DNA of 64,000 bases from Stereum hirsutum FP-91666 SS1 (lineage: Eukaryota > Basidiomycota > Agaricomycetes > Russulales > Stereaceae): positions 770,884-834,883 of the forward strand of contig NW_006763146.1 of assembly GCF_000264905.1 (NCBI RefSeq), read 5' to 3'. Below, in pieces: positions 1-11,933 of the stretch. Position 1 is the stretch's first letter. Each line of letters begins with the position of its first letter. The notes beneath the pieces were generated by a model, which was not told the DNA's origin, searched no databases, and saw nothing but the letters and a program-made list of their open reading frames with translations. Made by a program: the position numbers and the translations under genes.

Positions 1-548
1 AACACCTACCCCTGCAATCCATTCGCTCTGAATCACAAAACTCACAAAGTTACCAAAACACCCCCAGATCACCCCATTTCCCCTACCAATCCACCCCCAC
101 AGTACCTGATATACCAATCCTAGCATTCCTACTATTATTTCCGTATTTTTCCGTATTTTTATCGCCCATCATTCTATCCCTATTCCTCTATGTATCTACC
201 CTAGCTCCAGAGCCCATACCTAGCCCCATACATCCTCCCCATACCCTGCATCCAGCTATCCTAGCCCTACTGCACAATTACCCCCCATTTTCCTACCCTA
301 TCCTACCCCCTACCCCATCCCCTACCCATCCCCAAACCACCCCCTACCCCGGGGCCACACCCCATACCTACCCACCCATTTTTTCACGCATTTTTTGCCT
401 ATTTTTTCGCCCATTTTTCCAGCCAGAATACCCACCAGCACCACTGCTCTTTAATAAAGAGCCCTTATTAGCATGGGCCAGTAAGATGATGGGCTCTCTG
501 TATAGAGTCCCAGTCTTACTATAGGGACTCTTTATAAACAGGCTACAG
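1..548. other. C-rich non-coding left edge with an inverted-repeat block
   Basis: No gene is seen. Positions 1-420 are strongly C-rich on the plus strand with short CCCTA/CCCCTACC-like tracts. Positions about 450-545 hold a compact set of inverted repeats: an AGAGCCC...GGGCTCT pair, an AGAGTCCC...GGGACTCT pair, and an AGTAAGA...TCTTACT pair linking them. A near-palindrome sits at the junction with the LINE ORF (about 541-559). The block abuts the point where the reverse transcriptase is cut off, so it may be the end of a second element inserted there. That is inference; no target duplication can be tested because the other end is outside the window. Confidence 0.4.
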
Positions 549-2837
549 CTACGCCTGTATCAATTCCGTTTGGTTAAATATTGCCCGCCCTGGTACGAAA
601 CCGGCTTGACTTTCGTTGATGATTTTCGGGACAACTTGTGCGAGGCGTAGGGCTAGCGCCTTGGTGTAAAGTTTGTAGTCGGTGTTGAGGAGCGTAATCG
701 GCCGGTAGTTCTCAATGTTTCTAGGGTCGTTTTTCTTGTGAATTGGGTTCATCCAGCCCGCGCTAAATTGCGCGATGGTACTGGCGCCGTGGACTTCGAG
801 GTCTCGGTATGCATGGTGGAGGAGGGCGAGGACATCGAAGCTCGGAAGGTTGCGTTGTTTCCTTTCTTTATGTCGCTCCCAGAGATTTTTCCATAGCTCA
901 TACGGGATGCCATCGATTCCGGGTGCCGAGTCGCATTTAGAAAGCTTGAGGGCGTTTTCGAGCTCCTCGATTGATACGGGCCTAGATAGCCTCTCGCTGT
1001 CTTCTTCGTCCAGGGTTTTCTCAACAGCGCGAAGGACATCGTCAATATATCGGGTATGTTGTACTGGGTCGCACTCTATTTCGTCGTCGCGTTGTAGGTT
1101 TTTATGGTATTCTTTTGCCATCTCGGTCATTTTCTTTGTCTTTCCGATGTACTTTGGTGGGTCAGACTCGGGGATCTTCATGGTGAACATGATGTCTCTT
1201 GGTTTTTTTGTCTCATGGATTCTCGAGGTATATTTGTTAACCTGGCCGCCTAATACACGGTCCATGGCAGCTACAGTCGTCTTCGTTGTCATGTGTCGTC
1301 GCTGCTCTAGATCTTTGATCCGCTTATCAATATTAGTGAGCTGAAGAGCCCAATCTCCTCTAGTCTCTGCTCGCAGCAGGTGATCCCTCTTCTTTTTGAG
1401 GTTTTGGATCTGCCCTGCAAAGGTCCTGGGTTTGACAGAGCGTGCGTATTCCTTGGCCGTTTCCTTTATCCACAGTTTGAAAGCATGGAGTTCCACCTGT
1501 GCGTTCCTATTTTGGGTTCGCGAGGCCGGCTCGAAGCTCTGTACTTTTGTAAGTGTTTCCTGTCCTCTTTCTTCTATCATTCTCATCAACGTTGTGTGGT
1601 TTAGATAGTCCAGGCGAAACTTCCATCTGCCCTGTCCGACAAATGGGGCTTTTGGGTTAACGATGTCAACCGATACTAGTTTGTGGTCGGTGAGTAGCCC
1701 AGTCTCATCAATTGACCAGTTCAGAGCCGTATCACATACCTCTTGGGTCGCATAGATCCGATCGATTCGCGAGAAGCTTCCCTCATGTCGCCCTGATTGG
1801 AAGGAGAAGTCTCTCCTGTCGGGGAAGGTATCGCGCCAGCCGTCAATGAGCCCAAATTCCTCTTTCATTGCTCTGAGGGCTTCGGTTGCCTTTTTATCAT
1901 CGGGTTTCGGTCTCGATTGCAGGCGATCTTTCATCTGTTCAACAATATTGAAGTCACCGAGTACCAGGTCCGGGAGTGGCTCATTATGATCTCTGAACCA
2001 GAGGGTCACCTCATTCCAAAACTCCTCGTTATTCCTCATTGAGTCGTTTGGGGCATATACGGCTAACAGTGTAATGGATAAGTTTGCGTGCCATGCTAAC
2101 GTGAGGAGCAATGCCCGCCCAGGGACTACCTCCCTTGTCACTATGTCTTGGACGTTTGTTTTATCTTTGTTTAGGACAAACGCCACGCCCCCCGCCGACG
2201 ACTCGCGGTCGGGAAGTGGTGAGTTGAAGATTACTAGCCTTTTGCCGAACAGTTGGTTTAGGTTGTCGAGGTTTTCGTCTGTTAGATGAGTTTCTTGGAC
2301 AGCAAGGACACCAATATTCCTGTCCCTCATGATGGAGTTGATGTTCATCCACTTCCCGGAGTGGAGTTGCTCTGAGCCGACGCCGTTCATGTTGAGTGTT
2401 GAGATCCTCAGCCATGCTTTCGTCTTCTTTTTTATCTTCGTTCTGCGTTGTTTTTTCCGTCGTGCTCGCTCTCCGGGTGGTAGTCTCCTGTTGATCTGAT
2501 CCGGATCGTTGTTTGTCCATTGTTGCGTGCCTGTTTGGGCCTCGCGTCTGACACCATTGTCTGGTCGCCTACTCCTAGTTGTACCACTAGGATGAGTGGG
2601 TCGGTGGCCCGACTCTACGCCGCGGGTAGCGGCGTCTTCGTGCCTTGTAGGGCCCGGTACTCTTATATCTACATTGAGCCCGTCACCATTCTCTCCGAGA
2701 CCTTCCCTGAGGGCATTATTGACGGTGGAGTTTCTGCCCTCTCCGGAATCGGGGAGGCGAATACCAGAACCGTTATCAAGCACCGAAGGTTGTTCATTTA
2801 TATTTGTTTCAGGAGGTGAGCGTGCTTGACCCAACAC
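549..2837 (-). pseudogene. LINE ORF2, 3'-truncated: endonuclease plus first part of reverse transcriptase
   Basis: This open frame of 762 codons encodes the front part of a non-LTR retrotransposon ORF2 of the type common in Agaricomycetes (Tad1-like). After a basic, disordered N-terminus comes an exonuclease-endonuclease-phosphatase domain (about residues 140-400). Its active-site segments are visible: STLNMNG, the catalytic Glu in AVQETHL, LGDFN, SRIDRIY and TDHKLV. The RT domain starts near residue 630 (APGIDGIPYELW, NYRPITLLN, SQAGFVPGRAI) but stops at a TAG right after FNQTELIQA. The catalytic YxDD palm, thumb and any RNase H are therefore absent, so this copy cannot reverse transcribe. 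The frame opens with GTG and stays open upstream to about 2,891, with a possible 3' splice site at 2,874, so the true N-terminus may be spliced. The ORF1-like gene lies upstream on the same strand at 5,408-8,288. Confidence 0.85.
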
Positions 2838-3608
2838 GGGTGACTGGAGATGAGAGTGGTCAGGCCCTTCCCGCTGGAAACCGTCGCACTGTCATCCCGG
2901 GGACCTCTCGGCCAGCGCCAGTCAAACCTTAATAGGCTTTCGCTATTGGGGAGTTTCAATCCCGGCCTGAGTGGGGCACCGTTAGGGTTGTTCGGGCTAG
3001 CGAACCGCCGGACAACCCCGCGTCTGGTCCCCCACTTTCAACCACTCAGCGGGAGCGGTTCAAGAAAAACATCTTCCCTTTACCCCTATGCCTCGGCTGC
3101 TCTTCGCCTCCCGTAGGATTGATGGGGCTCCAGGCATTCCTGTTTGCGCATTGTCAAACAGGAAGGCCTGGAGTTCCTCCAATCTTGGCGGGGGTGAAGA
3201 CCAGTTCAGGCTGCTGTCAGTGCACATGCTCTGTGCCGCGATAGTCGGCCTTCCATCCCTGAGTCGTGTCTTTTAGTGACATGGTGTGGATCATGGGGTG
3301 GGTTTGGTGACAGTCAGTGGTGTGCCTTCAATTCACTTCTTCATGCGGTGGGTCATGAATAAATGCATCTTTTACGTATTATATCCACATATAAGCGGCG
3401 CAGTCTCAGTTCAGGTGAGTTCCTATGGCGCAGGGGTGCGCAGTCTCTACGGCATGTTGTCACCGTCAGCTCCTTCGAATTCATGTCAAGCGCTCTGCCA
3501 AGCGGACCAGGATTTAAAGGGTTGGTGTATCGCTACTTTGCTCCTCTTTCACCTCAGCTCTCTCTCCCATTCTGTTGTTCCAAGATTTTCACATACTGCC
3601 CCATTATT

Positions 3609-4542
3609 ATGGAAACCCCTGGTGCGTCTCATCTTTGTCCATTTACGAGTCTGTGAGGGTAAACTGTGAGCTGCGGTATGTTCAGATTTCGGAGACCTAC
3701 TGGTTGTCATCGGCCGGTTTGCCATCAGGCATGACCATGTCGCATCCGCCATCAGCTCGCGCACTGGTGAGGTTGATCCTCGACGTGTGCTCGACCCCGA
3801 CAAGCCCTATACTTTCACTCTGACCGTGGTGGAGTTACCTAACTCTGGCGAGGTCGAGGTTCCTGGTGTGTCGACTGGGCGGGTTTTCTGTGTCAGTCCA
3901 TGGGCACTTGCCGCGTACGACTTCACCATGGGGTCTTGGCTTTATACCGTTCGTGACACCGCCATCGTCAGCTGTTTTGCCAATTATAATTCCGGGGTGT
4001 ACAACGAAGGCGAGGCGGGGCTCCTCCGTCTTCCGAAAGAGCTTGTCATTCCCTACTTTGGTCAGGCCGTCCCGACTCCCACCGACGTCGAGAGCCCTGC
4101 CCTTGTGGACCTCTGGCGTCGAATCGACCCATACGATCATCGCTTCGTTGGCCTCTTATTTCCCCTTTCTTACCCTCTCGCGGCGATTACCGGTCAATGG
4201 GATATCGAGCCAGCCGGTGCCCGCTTGGATCAGTTCGCTGGGACGTGGGAGGCTGAGAAGGCTAGGAGGGAAATCCTGTATTCCCCGGAGGAGAGGGCGA
4301 GTATGTTGGCGGCGGCGGATAAGGAGCGGCAGGAGTTGGCTCGGATCGATCAGGAGATGAAGGAGCTTTTGAGGGATCCCCCGGAGGGTAGTTCGGTTAG
4401 CGACGAGGACGGAGCCGAGGCGGAGGAAGATGGCAATGACGAGGGTAGTGAGGTCTCCAGTTCGCCCATAAGGTGTGTTTCTTTACATTCCGGGCTCCGA
4501 ATGCCTTACTGATTCCGGATTTGGCCCAGGGTTGAGGAGTAA
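3609..4542 (+). CDS. hypothetical protein, 3 exons, 270 aa, inside the retroelement region
   Basis: I do not recognise this gene. Exons read 3609-3621, 3686-4472 and 4530-4542. The phases agree (13+787+13 nt = 271 codons), and both introns (64 and 57 nt) have GTGCGT or GTGTGT donors and CAG acceptors. The product begins METPDFGDLLVVIGRF and has a compact mixed hydrophobic/polar body to about residue 215. A Glu/Arg-rich helical segment follows (EERASMLAAADKERQELARI), then a Ser/Asp/Glu acidic tail. There is no signal peptide or membrane segment. It runs opposite to, and between, the LINE ORF2 (549-2837) and the ORF1-like gene (5408-8288). It could be an independent gene split from its neighbours by insertions or cargo of a mobile element. 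The long unbroken exon and clean splice phases support real coding sequence. Confidence 0.5.
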
Positions 4543-5407
4543 TTCCTGAGATTGTCTCGTTGTCCCGAGGGCCGGCTGCTTTCAGGGTAAGTCTCTTCCG
4601 GGTTTGGCGATGTTAATCATACGCGGACTCACAGTTACCCCTAGGGGTGGTTGTCTGTTGTTTTGGGTATGGTCGGTTCCTTTGTTCTTCCATGCAGAGG
4701 TGCCACTCCGTCTATTTGCACCCCTTCGGACTTAGTTCGTAGTCTGCTTACTTTTGTTTGTGCTACCTCGTTTCCGTTAACCATAACTCGGAGTTTATCT
4801 CTGTCCAGTGTCGCTCTTTGTTTCAGTTTCACCCGTACTTTCGTTTACTCAGTTTTGTTGCTGCGTCACTCGTTAATAATTTCGTTGAGGACTTTCTATA
4901 GTTTCGTTCCTGTTCCGGCCGTACCCGTTCGTGATTGTGGTTCCTTCCATATTTAGGCTCCGTTCAAATTGATGCGTTTGTTCCGGCCACAGGCTATGGT
5001 CCCTGCATTGCGTGCGATATCGAAGGAGGGCCCCTTTGTTCGTCTTCACGTTGGGGTGTGCCTCTACTGGTTCACTCGTTGCATTCCGTGGGGTCTCGTA
5101 TACCGTATGGAATATCATCCTGGCATTACGAGTGTATAAGGCGTCAAAACACATGCTATGTCATAAGGAGAGGAACGTAAATAGGCGTGGTCGTAGCGGT
5201 TGCTCACGACCTCATCAGTGCATCATGTATGACCTAGACGTGGCGCGGGTGATCGTGTTTTCAAGGGCGAAGGAGTGGGAAAGAGGTGTAGCGGTACTGG
5301 GCATAAAAAGATGAGGGGGAAGCGGGAGAACAGAAGGTTTAGTCAAAGCGTGATTCTCGTAGGTATCCTTAGCTCGGTCGTATATGGGAGTCCTCAGCGG
5401 GGCGGCC
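4543..5407. other. no gene seen between the 270-aa gene and the ORF1-like gene
   Basis: The stretch is T/G-rich on the plus strand and has only short scattered ORFs with no recognisable domain. It covers the 3' flank of the plus-strand gene and the 3' end of the minus-strand ORF1-like gene. I see no repeat or RNA gene. Confidence 0.4.
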
Positions 5408-8288
5408 TCAGGCGTCCCCGTTCGTCGGGCCGCCTCCTCTGCCTCCACCGGCCCCTCCTCTCCTACCCGGTCTGCCTCCTCGGCCTCGATTCCGGTTCCG
5501 GTTGGTTACGGTCGGTTGCGGCGGTGCTTGCGTGGTTGGTCCCAGGTCCGGAGGCATATCGGGGATGATTTGGGCGCTGGGGCTTTGCAATGCGAGTTGG
5601 GTTTGCGTCGTTTGTGGCTGCGAAGGGATCGGGGGCGGGCCCCTCCATCCGGCTTGGAGCGGGAAGGGGCAAAGTCCGCTCGGGTGGTCGCGTGCGTGAC
5701 ATCTCGTGCATCTATACCCGGGGTGTACTTCTACCCATCCAAGGAGAGGGTTCGTTGGTGTGAGACGGCGAATGCGCCTGGTGACCGCTAGTCGATGTGT
5801 CGGGTTATTGGACGGGATTCTGGCGTGGATATTGAAGGTGGTACGTGTCCCTCCCCCACCGCTCCTCGTCTCCCATCGAACACCCCAGATCGAGTCCAGG
5901 AAGAAGCGGAAGGTCTCCAGGGGGTCATGGGTCTCCGGGGTCATGTCATCGAAGATCGATTTGAGCTCATTGTCAGCGACGAACAACTCTCGTACCGTCC
6001 TCTCGACCTCTGCTACGTCCTCCGTTGCGAAGCCTGTGAAGGATACGAGGTATGTCTGAATCTCAGGGTCAGCGAGACCGACTGCCGAAGTGTGGATAGC
6101 GTCTGTGTCATGGTAGATGGTTGCGGTCGCCAGTAGTCGTTCGCGCTCGCTTTGCGTAATTCCCGAGACGAGGAAATTGAATGGGCCGTCGCTGAGGGCC
6201 TCGGCGGAGGTATCCTGTGGTTTCGGAGGGGAGACGCGGATGTCCTTGCGTTGGAGGAAGCTTTCAATCGCTCTCTGGATTCGACCGGCGTCGGCCGAGG
6301 CGGTAGCCTGCGTGGGGGCACGACCGTCGAAGATTGCGGCTGAGATTCCTGGGTTGGTGAGGCAGAACTTGGCGAAGGATTGCATGTAGGCCCGATCGAG
6401 GTTGCTGACGTTGTGCCAGTCAGTAAGGCCCTGGGGGTAGTACCGTCTGCCCTGGACTATGGGAACGTTTGGCGTGATACTCGTTCCCGGAGAGGGGGCG
6501 GGTGAGTTGTCTCGGTCGGTGTCGAGATTGGGGAGCTCTGGGGAGGGGGAGTGTCGGCGTTGGCGGTGTCGCGGTCGGAGGGAGGCATCACGGTTCTTGC
6601 TGCGATTCCGTTTCCTTCCCCGTGATTTGGAAGAGGGCGCTGCGGACTCTGAGTCAGTCTCGGTAATTAGCTGGGTGTGGTCCCGTTAGTTGGGCTCACC
6701 ATCGTTGTCGTTGGACTGGTCTGGGGCGTCTGCTTCCGGCTCGGGGTCATCGAGGTTGGGTGCGCGGGTTCGCTGGCGTGTCACTGGTCTGTCCTCGTCT
6801 GGGGATTGATCGATCCGTGTCCTTTTCCGGGAGGGCGGGGTATGGGAGGGACCTGCGCGTGTCCGGTTAGGTACGGTGAGGGGTGCGGGTGATGAGGGGT
6901 GATTAGACTATCTGCTTAATATTCACGGGAGATGGGGACATTTGGAGATTTACTGACCTCGCTCGACGGGGTCCTGGAAGGGGTATTCCTCGTTATCGTT
7001 GTCGTAGACGAAGGCGTAAGGGCTTCTACGCCTCCGTATATAGTTGATTTGTCGTAGTCCGGATGACGTGCCTACGCCCTCTTCCGCCTCTTCGAAAAAG
7101 GCCGGGTCATAGGGTTCGAAGAGGTCAGAGCTGTTGTCTTCCACTTGCTCCTCGATTGCGGCATCATGGTGCGAGGGAGGAGGGGTCGGGCTACGTTCGA
7201 GCAGAGGCGACGGGTCGCGCTGGCGCCTCTTCCCCTTCCCGCGTTTCTTCGGTTCCTAGTTGGCATGGTTAGCTGAGGGTCGTCTCAGGGTAGCGGAGAC
7301 ATAGAGGCAAAGAGATAATGCGGCTAACCTGCACCGGCTGGGAGGTTGCTCGCTGCTTCCCCTTCGACTTAGCCCCGTTTGGAGGGCTCTGGGGAGATGG
7401 GTCGCGTTCCTCGGTTCGCGGTTGGGGTGTTCCTCTCCGGGCTGGCGGCGACTGGGGGTACGGAGGGGCGTCGATGGAGGCACCGTCGTCCTCAGCGTTC
7501 GTGGCATTAGCGGCAGCCCGCTCCGCCGCCGCTTCTTCAGCGGCCATCTGCTCTTTAGTCTCCTCTATGATCTTGAGCCGTATCAGTCTCCCCTCCTCTC
7601 TCTTCTGGTCCTTGGCTGCTTTGTTGGCTGCCGCCCTTTTGGTGTTCTCCTTCGCCGCCGCCGCCTTCTCAGCTTTCTCAATCGCCTCTCTCTCTGCTTT
7701 CGCAGCGCGGGCCTCTTCCTTCTTCCTCGCCTCCTTCTCCCTCTCCGCCCTCGCTTCTAATTCCCGCGCCTTCTTCGCACCGGTGGTGAGCGAGTGCTTG
7801 GCTGCGTACTGTTCTGCGGAGGAGTTCGTGACGGCGGTGTTTGTATTGGTGGGGAGAGGGGGATGGGAGGTACTGGAGGCGTGGGGTTGGGGAGGGATAC
7901 CTGACTCTTGGGGTTGCGAGGGGCGCGGTGCCGTCGTAGCCGACCGGGCTGCTCTGGTGTTTGGGTAGGGGGTGGCAGGTCGCGTGGACGCGTCGTTTGC
8001 CGATGGTCTACCTCCCGATTGAGCGGTTGACTGTCTGGGCTTGGGTTTAGTGGTGGCCGGGCGTGCGGGCGTGCTCGTCTGGAGGGACGAGTTCCTTCTT
8101 TGGGTGCTCGTCGTCTGGGACGTGTCGTTCCTCGCGACGGTACGTGGCGCGGGGTTAGAGCTGGCTGGGTTAGACGGGGTACGAGAGGTGGTATTCACAG
8201 GTGCGTTGGCTTGGGTCGGCGGGGAGGGGGACCGGCTTGCTGCTTGCGCGTAAGACTGTTTTGCTGGACGATCTTGGTCAGAAGGCAT
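5408..8288 (-). CDS. LINE ORF1-like (gag-like) protein with CCHC zinc knuckle, interrupted by three introns
   Basis: Exons 8288-7329, 7255-6958, 6852-6700 and 6648-5408 join with matching phases (960+298+153+1241 nt) into 883 aa. The three introns (73, 105 and 51 nt) each have a GT donor, a CTAAC branch site and an AG acceptor. Residues 1-160 are Ser/Thr/Pro/Ala-rich. Residues about 165-260 form a highly charged Ala/Lys/Glu coiled coil. Basic low-complexity sequence follows, then a folded region from about residue 545 (YYPQGLTDWHNVSNLDRAYM) and one CX2CX4HX4C knuckle (CTRCHARDHPSGLC, near residue 790). The C-terminus is an Arg/Gly-rich tail. This layout matches nucleic-acid-binding ORF1 proteins of fungal LINEs, and the same-strand ORF2 fragment lies 2.6 kb downstream. 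Introns in such an ORF are unexpected, because a spliced template would lose them. It may instead be a host gene derived from an ORF1. Confidence 0.65.
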
Positions 8289-11200
8289 AGTGAAGTGGAG
8301 GAGGACGGACGGAGTGGTCTGTGCGGGTAGTAAGAGCAGTGTTTAGCAGGGCTCAGCACTGGGATACCTTGTCTGTAAGGTCAGCCTAAATATTCTCGTA
8401 CCAGATCGTTTACACCTGAGTCTTCCGTCATTGCCTTGGGACACTTTGGTTCGTCTGGTGAGGCTGTTGTTCTCGTCTTTCCCTGTGGGTTCCCCGCTGC
8501 TGCGCTGGGCCATTGGGTCATTCGCGTTCAGGTCTCGGTTGGATGGGGGGAGGGGCGTACTGCTGCGGGTTAGAGCATCCCGTAGGGATCGGGTCTTCCC
8601 CGTTAACGTTAACATCTTGCTACCTGTTGGTGACATTTGCTTTATGGGGAATATTAGCCAGGTAGCCCGCGCTTGTCCTTCCCTATGCTTTGCGTACCGG
8701 CGGGATTGCCAGCTCATCGTTGACGGACGGTGGTCCATTTGCGGTCCTCGACCCCGTACTTGGGGAGAGAGAGCTTGGTCTGCGGGTCTTGTAGGTTCGT
8801 TGGTTGTTGGGTTAATGGGTCAGTTCTGGTTGTGCGTGCATAGTCGCTGTAGTTCCCTCGTAGTGGGGGATTGTATGGTCTTGCGGGCTGCGTTCTCCTC
8901 GCATTCTGGTGTGGGGTCTTGCGGGCTCATAGTGTCCTGAGTGTCGTTCACGAGGTTGGTAGAGGGAGGTTTGAGGGTAGGTGGCAGGTGTGTGGGTGTG
9001 TGTTTGTCGGGGGGAGTTGGTTGTTGGGAGGAGCTCATGGCTGCTGGTACCCATCTTGGACGCGTGTGGCGTCCTTAGGACCTGGATTAGGGTTAGGTTA
9101 ACCCTACCATGTTCGACTTTGTGTTTGGGACGTCTGCTTGTGGTCGTCGTCGTCGTCGTCTATGGTTGTCGTACATTATTATCGTCTATTTGTGTGTTCC
9201 CTTCTTCTGTTTCACGCATGTGGGTGTCGACTCCACGCTGTTGGTGAGGTGGGTTTGGTATCTGTTCCGACTTTATATCTTACGGTGAGCTCAGTCTATC
9301 GTGTCGGGCGATCGTTTGAGTCGATTTGTGGGCCTCCTTGGTGGTTGAAGCTGGTACGGCCTCTTGGCTACAGTGAGAGGTCTGCAGTGGGCCTTACTCG
9401 TTGCGGGGTCTGTAGTATTGCAGGTAGTACACAGTGCGCGTATACAGGCTCACGCAAGCTATCGGTTGAGGGTTTCCCCTTGCCAGTGCTGGCTGCGTTA
9501 TGGTGGACGCTCACCACTGCGTCAGACGCAGCAGTGGGAGCGGTTTTGTCAACTCCAGCATCCTCTATGGCTTTAGTTAGGGACACCTAAGTGTCCGCTG
9601 TCTGTTGCGCATAGAGGGTGCCGCCTTGGACCGTGAGAAAACACCTGATGATGGTGGTTCGGGTCCAAAGAGCTCGGGGCTTTGGTGTTTTGCCGGCTAC
9701 ACATCATCTTGTGCGCCCTTGGGCCGTACGGCTGTTGATTCCGGTGTTCGCTTGTTCTTGTCGGCACGTCTGGCCTTGGTGTTCGACGGCGGCACATCTC
9801 TTAAGCGCTCTTGGGCCGTATTGTTGTTGGCTTTGGTTTCGGGTTTGTCTTCGTCGGTGGTCTCGGCGTCCTCTTCGACCTCGTTGGTGGCTTCGGTGTC
9901 CTCTTCGTCCCGTTGGCACGTCTTTTGATGGCGCTCTTCGGGCGGTGTCTTCGCGTCTTGACGCTACAGGGGGCGAACCCAATCGTCATCAAGATGAAGT
10001 CAGCCACTTACTCGCGAACACAGAGAAAAAGAAAAATATGACACACCTTGGGCAGAGGCAAAGCCAGCCCTCCGGTGCTATCTCCCGGCGCACCCATGTA
10101 TCTAGACCACACTTGCACTGGAGAGAAGTGGACCAGTCGAGCATGACGGACGTCGGTTGGTCGCAGGGACCACCCTAAGTACCGTATCCGCTGTGTCACA
10201 CTCTCAATCCAGCAGATCCTGTGGGAAAGCGGACCAACAGCCGTCGCGTAACTCCTGACTCCCGGCGCGCCTGACCGAAGTCGAGCATTGCCTGTCGGCG
10301 ATAGGCACTTATAGCCCCGACTGGGCTGTCACGGCCCAGCCAGAACCTGTCCGAGGACAAAGCCACCCTCGTACCGACGTGAGATGAGCCCTAGCTTGAT
10401 ATACGCCTTCGTGTCATCGACGCGTCGAGCCAGCCGGAGCCGGAACGGACACAATCTAGACAAACGTCTGTTGTTGGTGTACGACGACCGGTTCGCAGAC
10501 CTCGGGTGACTAGGCCGAAAGTGGTCGTTGAACCGGAAGCCTCCCGCGGTGGAGGTTAAAACAACAAAGTCTGCCAGGTTTCATGCAGTTGACTCGGGGG
10601 TAAGAGCTTAGTCGCCGGGGTCGCAAAGCGATACAACCTTGCCTAAGTTAACCCGTGGGTGCTAGACATGTGGCCTCTGAGGACCATGGCTAGACAGAGC
10701 AGCTAATGAACAAGAGGGAGAGAGAGGGAGTTCGTCAGTAGAAGGAAGGATATGAGATGGTTGACGGGAACGCACCACGACCACCATCGTGGCCGCCGAC
10801 GATCCTCAGGATAGCCAAGTTTTTCGTGGAACGACTACGCCAGAGACAACCTCGCCATGACTGCACTAAGACAGCAATGGCCCACGAGGGAACCATTAAC
10901 GAGGAGGGCTGACGGTGTTGAACACGCGGTACGAAGACCATGACCAGAGCAAGAGGATGCCCTGTGAAGAAGCTAGATGAGTGCCTGCCGATCATAAGCA
11001 CAAGGGTGGAGAGACGTACGACGACCAGCGCTAATGAGGCTACCCAAGGACTACCAGCCTAAACTTGAGGTGCCTTGATGTTGGTGTGCTTTAATGTTGC
11101 TGTGTCTTGGTGTTGCTTAGGCTTGAGGTCTATCAAGCGAAATCGCGATATGTTAGCATAAGAGCAGACTCGACATGAGAGAGAAGATGGAAAGGAGGGA

Positions 11201-11663
11201 AGGGGAGGAGTTATCAGACGTTGGAAAAGAAAGGATCGACAAGTTTAACGAGTGGCGCAAACAACAGCAGCGAAAAGAAACAATAGAAGAAGTATGAGAA
11301 GGGAGCTACGCACCTGTCAATCTATAAGCGGCCGGTGGGCAGAGGAGAGAAGTGCTACTTCAGATGGACGTCAGCGCAAGAGATGGGAAAAACAGGAGGA
11401 TGAATGCGACACTTCTTATATACTCTTGGACACATGCATGTTCAAACTCCGCTGCATTGTTCGGCAGCATCGATATCGCACAAAAGGGTACGTAGCGTGC
11501 CATAATCTGATGGAAACACTGATCGAAGCAGATACGAGGGAAGCGCATGGAACAGCCCAGAAGGTCGCCACTTTCAAGAGAATGTCTGCTTTTAGCCGAA
11601 CAAAGGTCATGTTGTCAATAGCACTGCCTCGCTCGTCCTTTGTGTACTTTTTGGGAGACAAGT
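8289..11663. other. unassigned region; minus strand A/C-rich with possible decayed coding pieces
   Basis: No intact gene is supported. From about 8.4 to 10.0 kb the plus strand is G/T-rich, so minus-strand frames read as Thr/Pro/Ser-rich peptides. One piece looks more like real coding sequence: on the minus strand 9,966-9,703 reads as an 87-codon Glu/Asp/Thr-rich frame. It is preceded by a plausible 48-nt intron (GTAAGT...GTAG, 10,014-9,967), and similar low-complexity frames continue beyond its TAG. Positions 10.2-11.2 kb are broken in all frames, and 11,252-11,713 carries a 153-codon plus-strand frame with no recognisable feature. Decayed transposon sequence is the simplest reading. Confidence 0.35.
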
Positions 11664-11665
11664 TA

Positions 11666-11931
11666 CTGTACTTTTTCGACCAAGTGTTCGTGGGAGAATT
11701 ATGTCAGCCGTGACCACCGCTGGGCCACGGTTCGTTCGGGCGGGCCACGCGTGACGAACAAGCGGAATTGTTCGCATTAGTTCCCAAAAATTGAATTTTG
11801 GGTGATTTTCAGCGCAGATTCGTCACGATTTTCTGTTCGTGAACCCGTGTGTATGCGTGACCCCGGGACCAAAACTGTTCGCCGACGCCCTCTGCGTGAT
11901 GTGTGACGAACACTTGGTCGAAAAAGTACAG
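11666..11931. mobile_element. MITE copy A (266 bp, TA-flanked, 26-bp perfect TIRs)
   Basis: A short non-coding element has 26-bp perfect terminal inverted repeats at 11666-11691 and 11906-11931. The repeat begins CTGTACTTTTTCGACCAAGT. It is flanked by TA on both sides (11664-11665 and 11932-11933). The interior is dense in TTCGTCACG/CGTGACGAA-type motifs in both orientations. TA flanks and short TIRs are typical of Tc1/mariner-pogo-type non-autonomous elements. No transposase is encoded. Confidence 0.8.
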
Positions 11932-11933
11932 TA

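Noticed and set aside
1..420. C-rich left edge as a telomere
   Set aside because: CCCTA occurs irregularly and never as a tandem CCCTAA array.
775..2289. Plus-strand frames across the LINE ORF2
   Set aside because: They overlap a clear endonuclease/RT frame on the other strand and show no domain.
7318..7968. 216-codon plus-strand Ala/Ser/Phe-rich frame
   Set aside because: Shadow of the Ala/Lys/Glu coiled coil of the ORF1-like gene on the minus strand.
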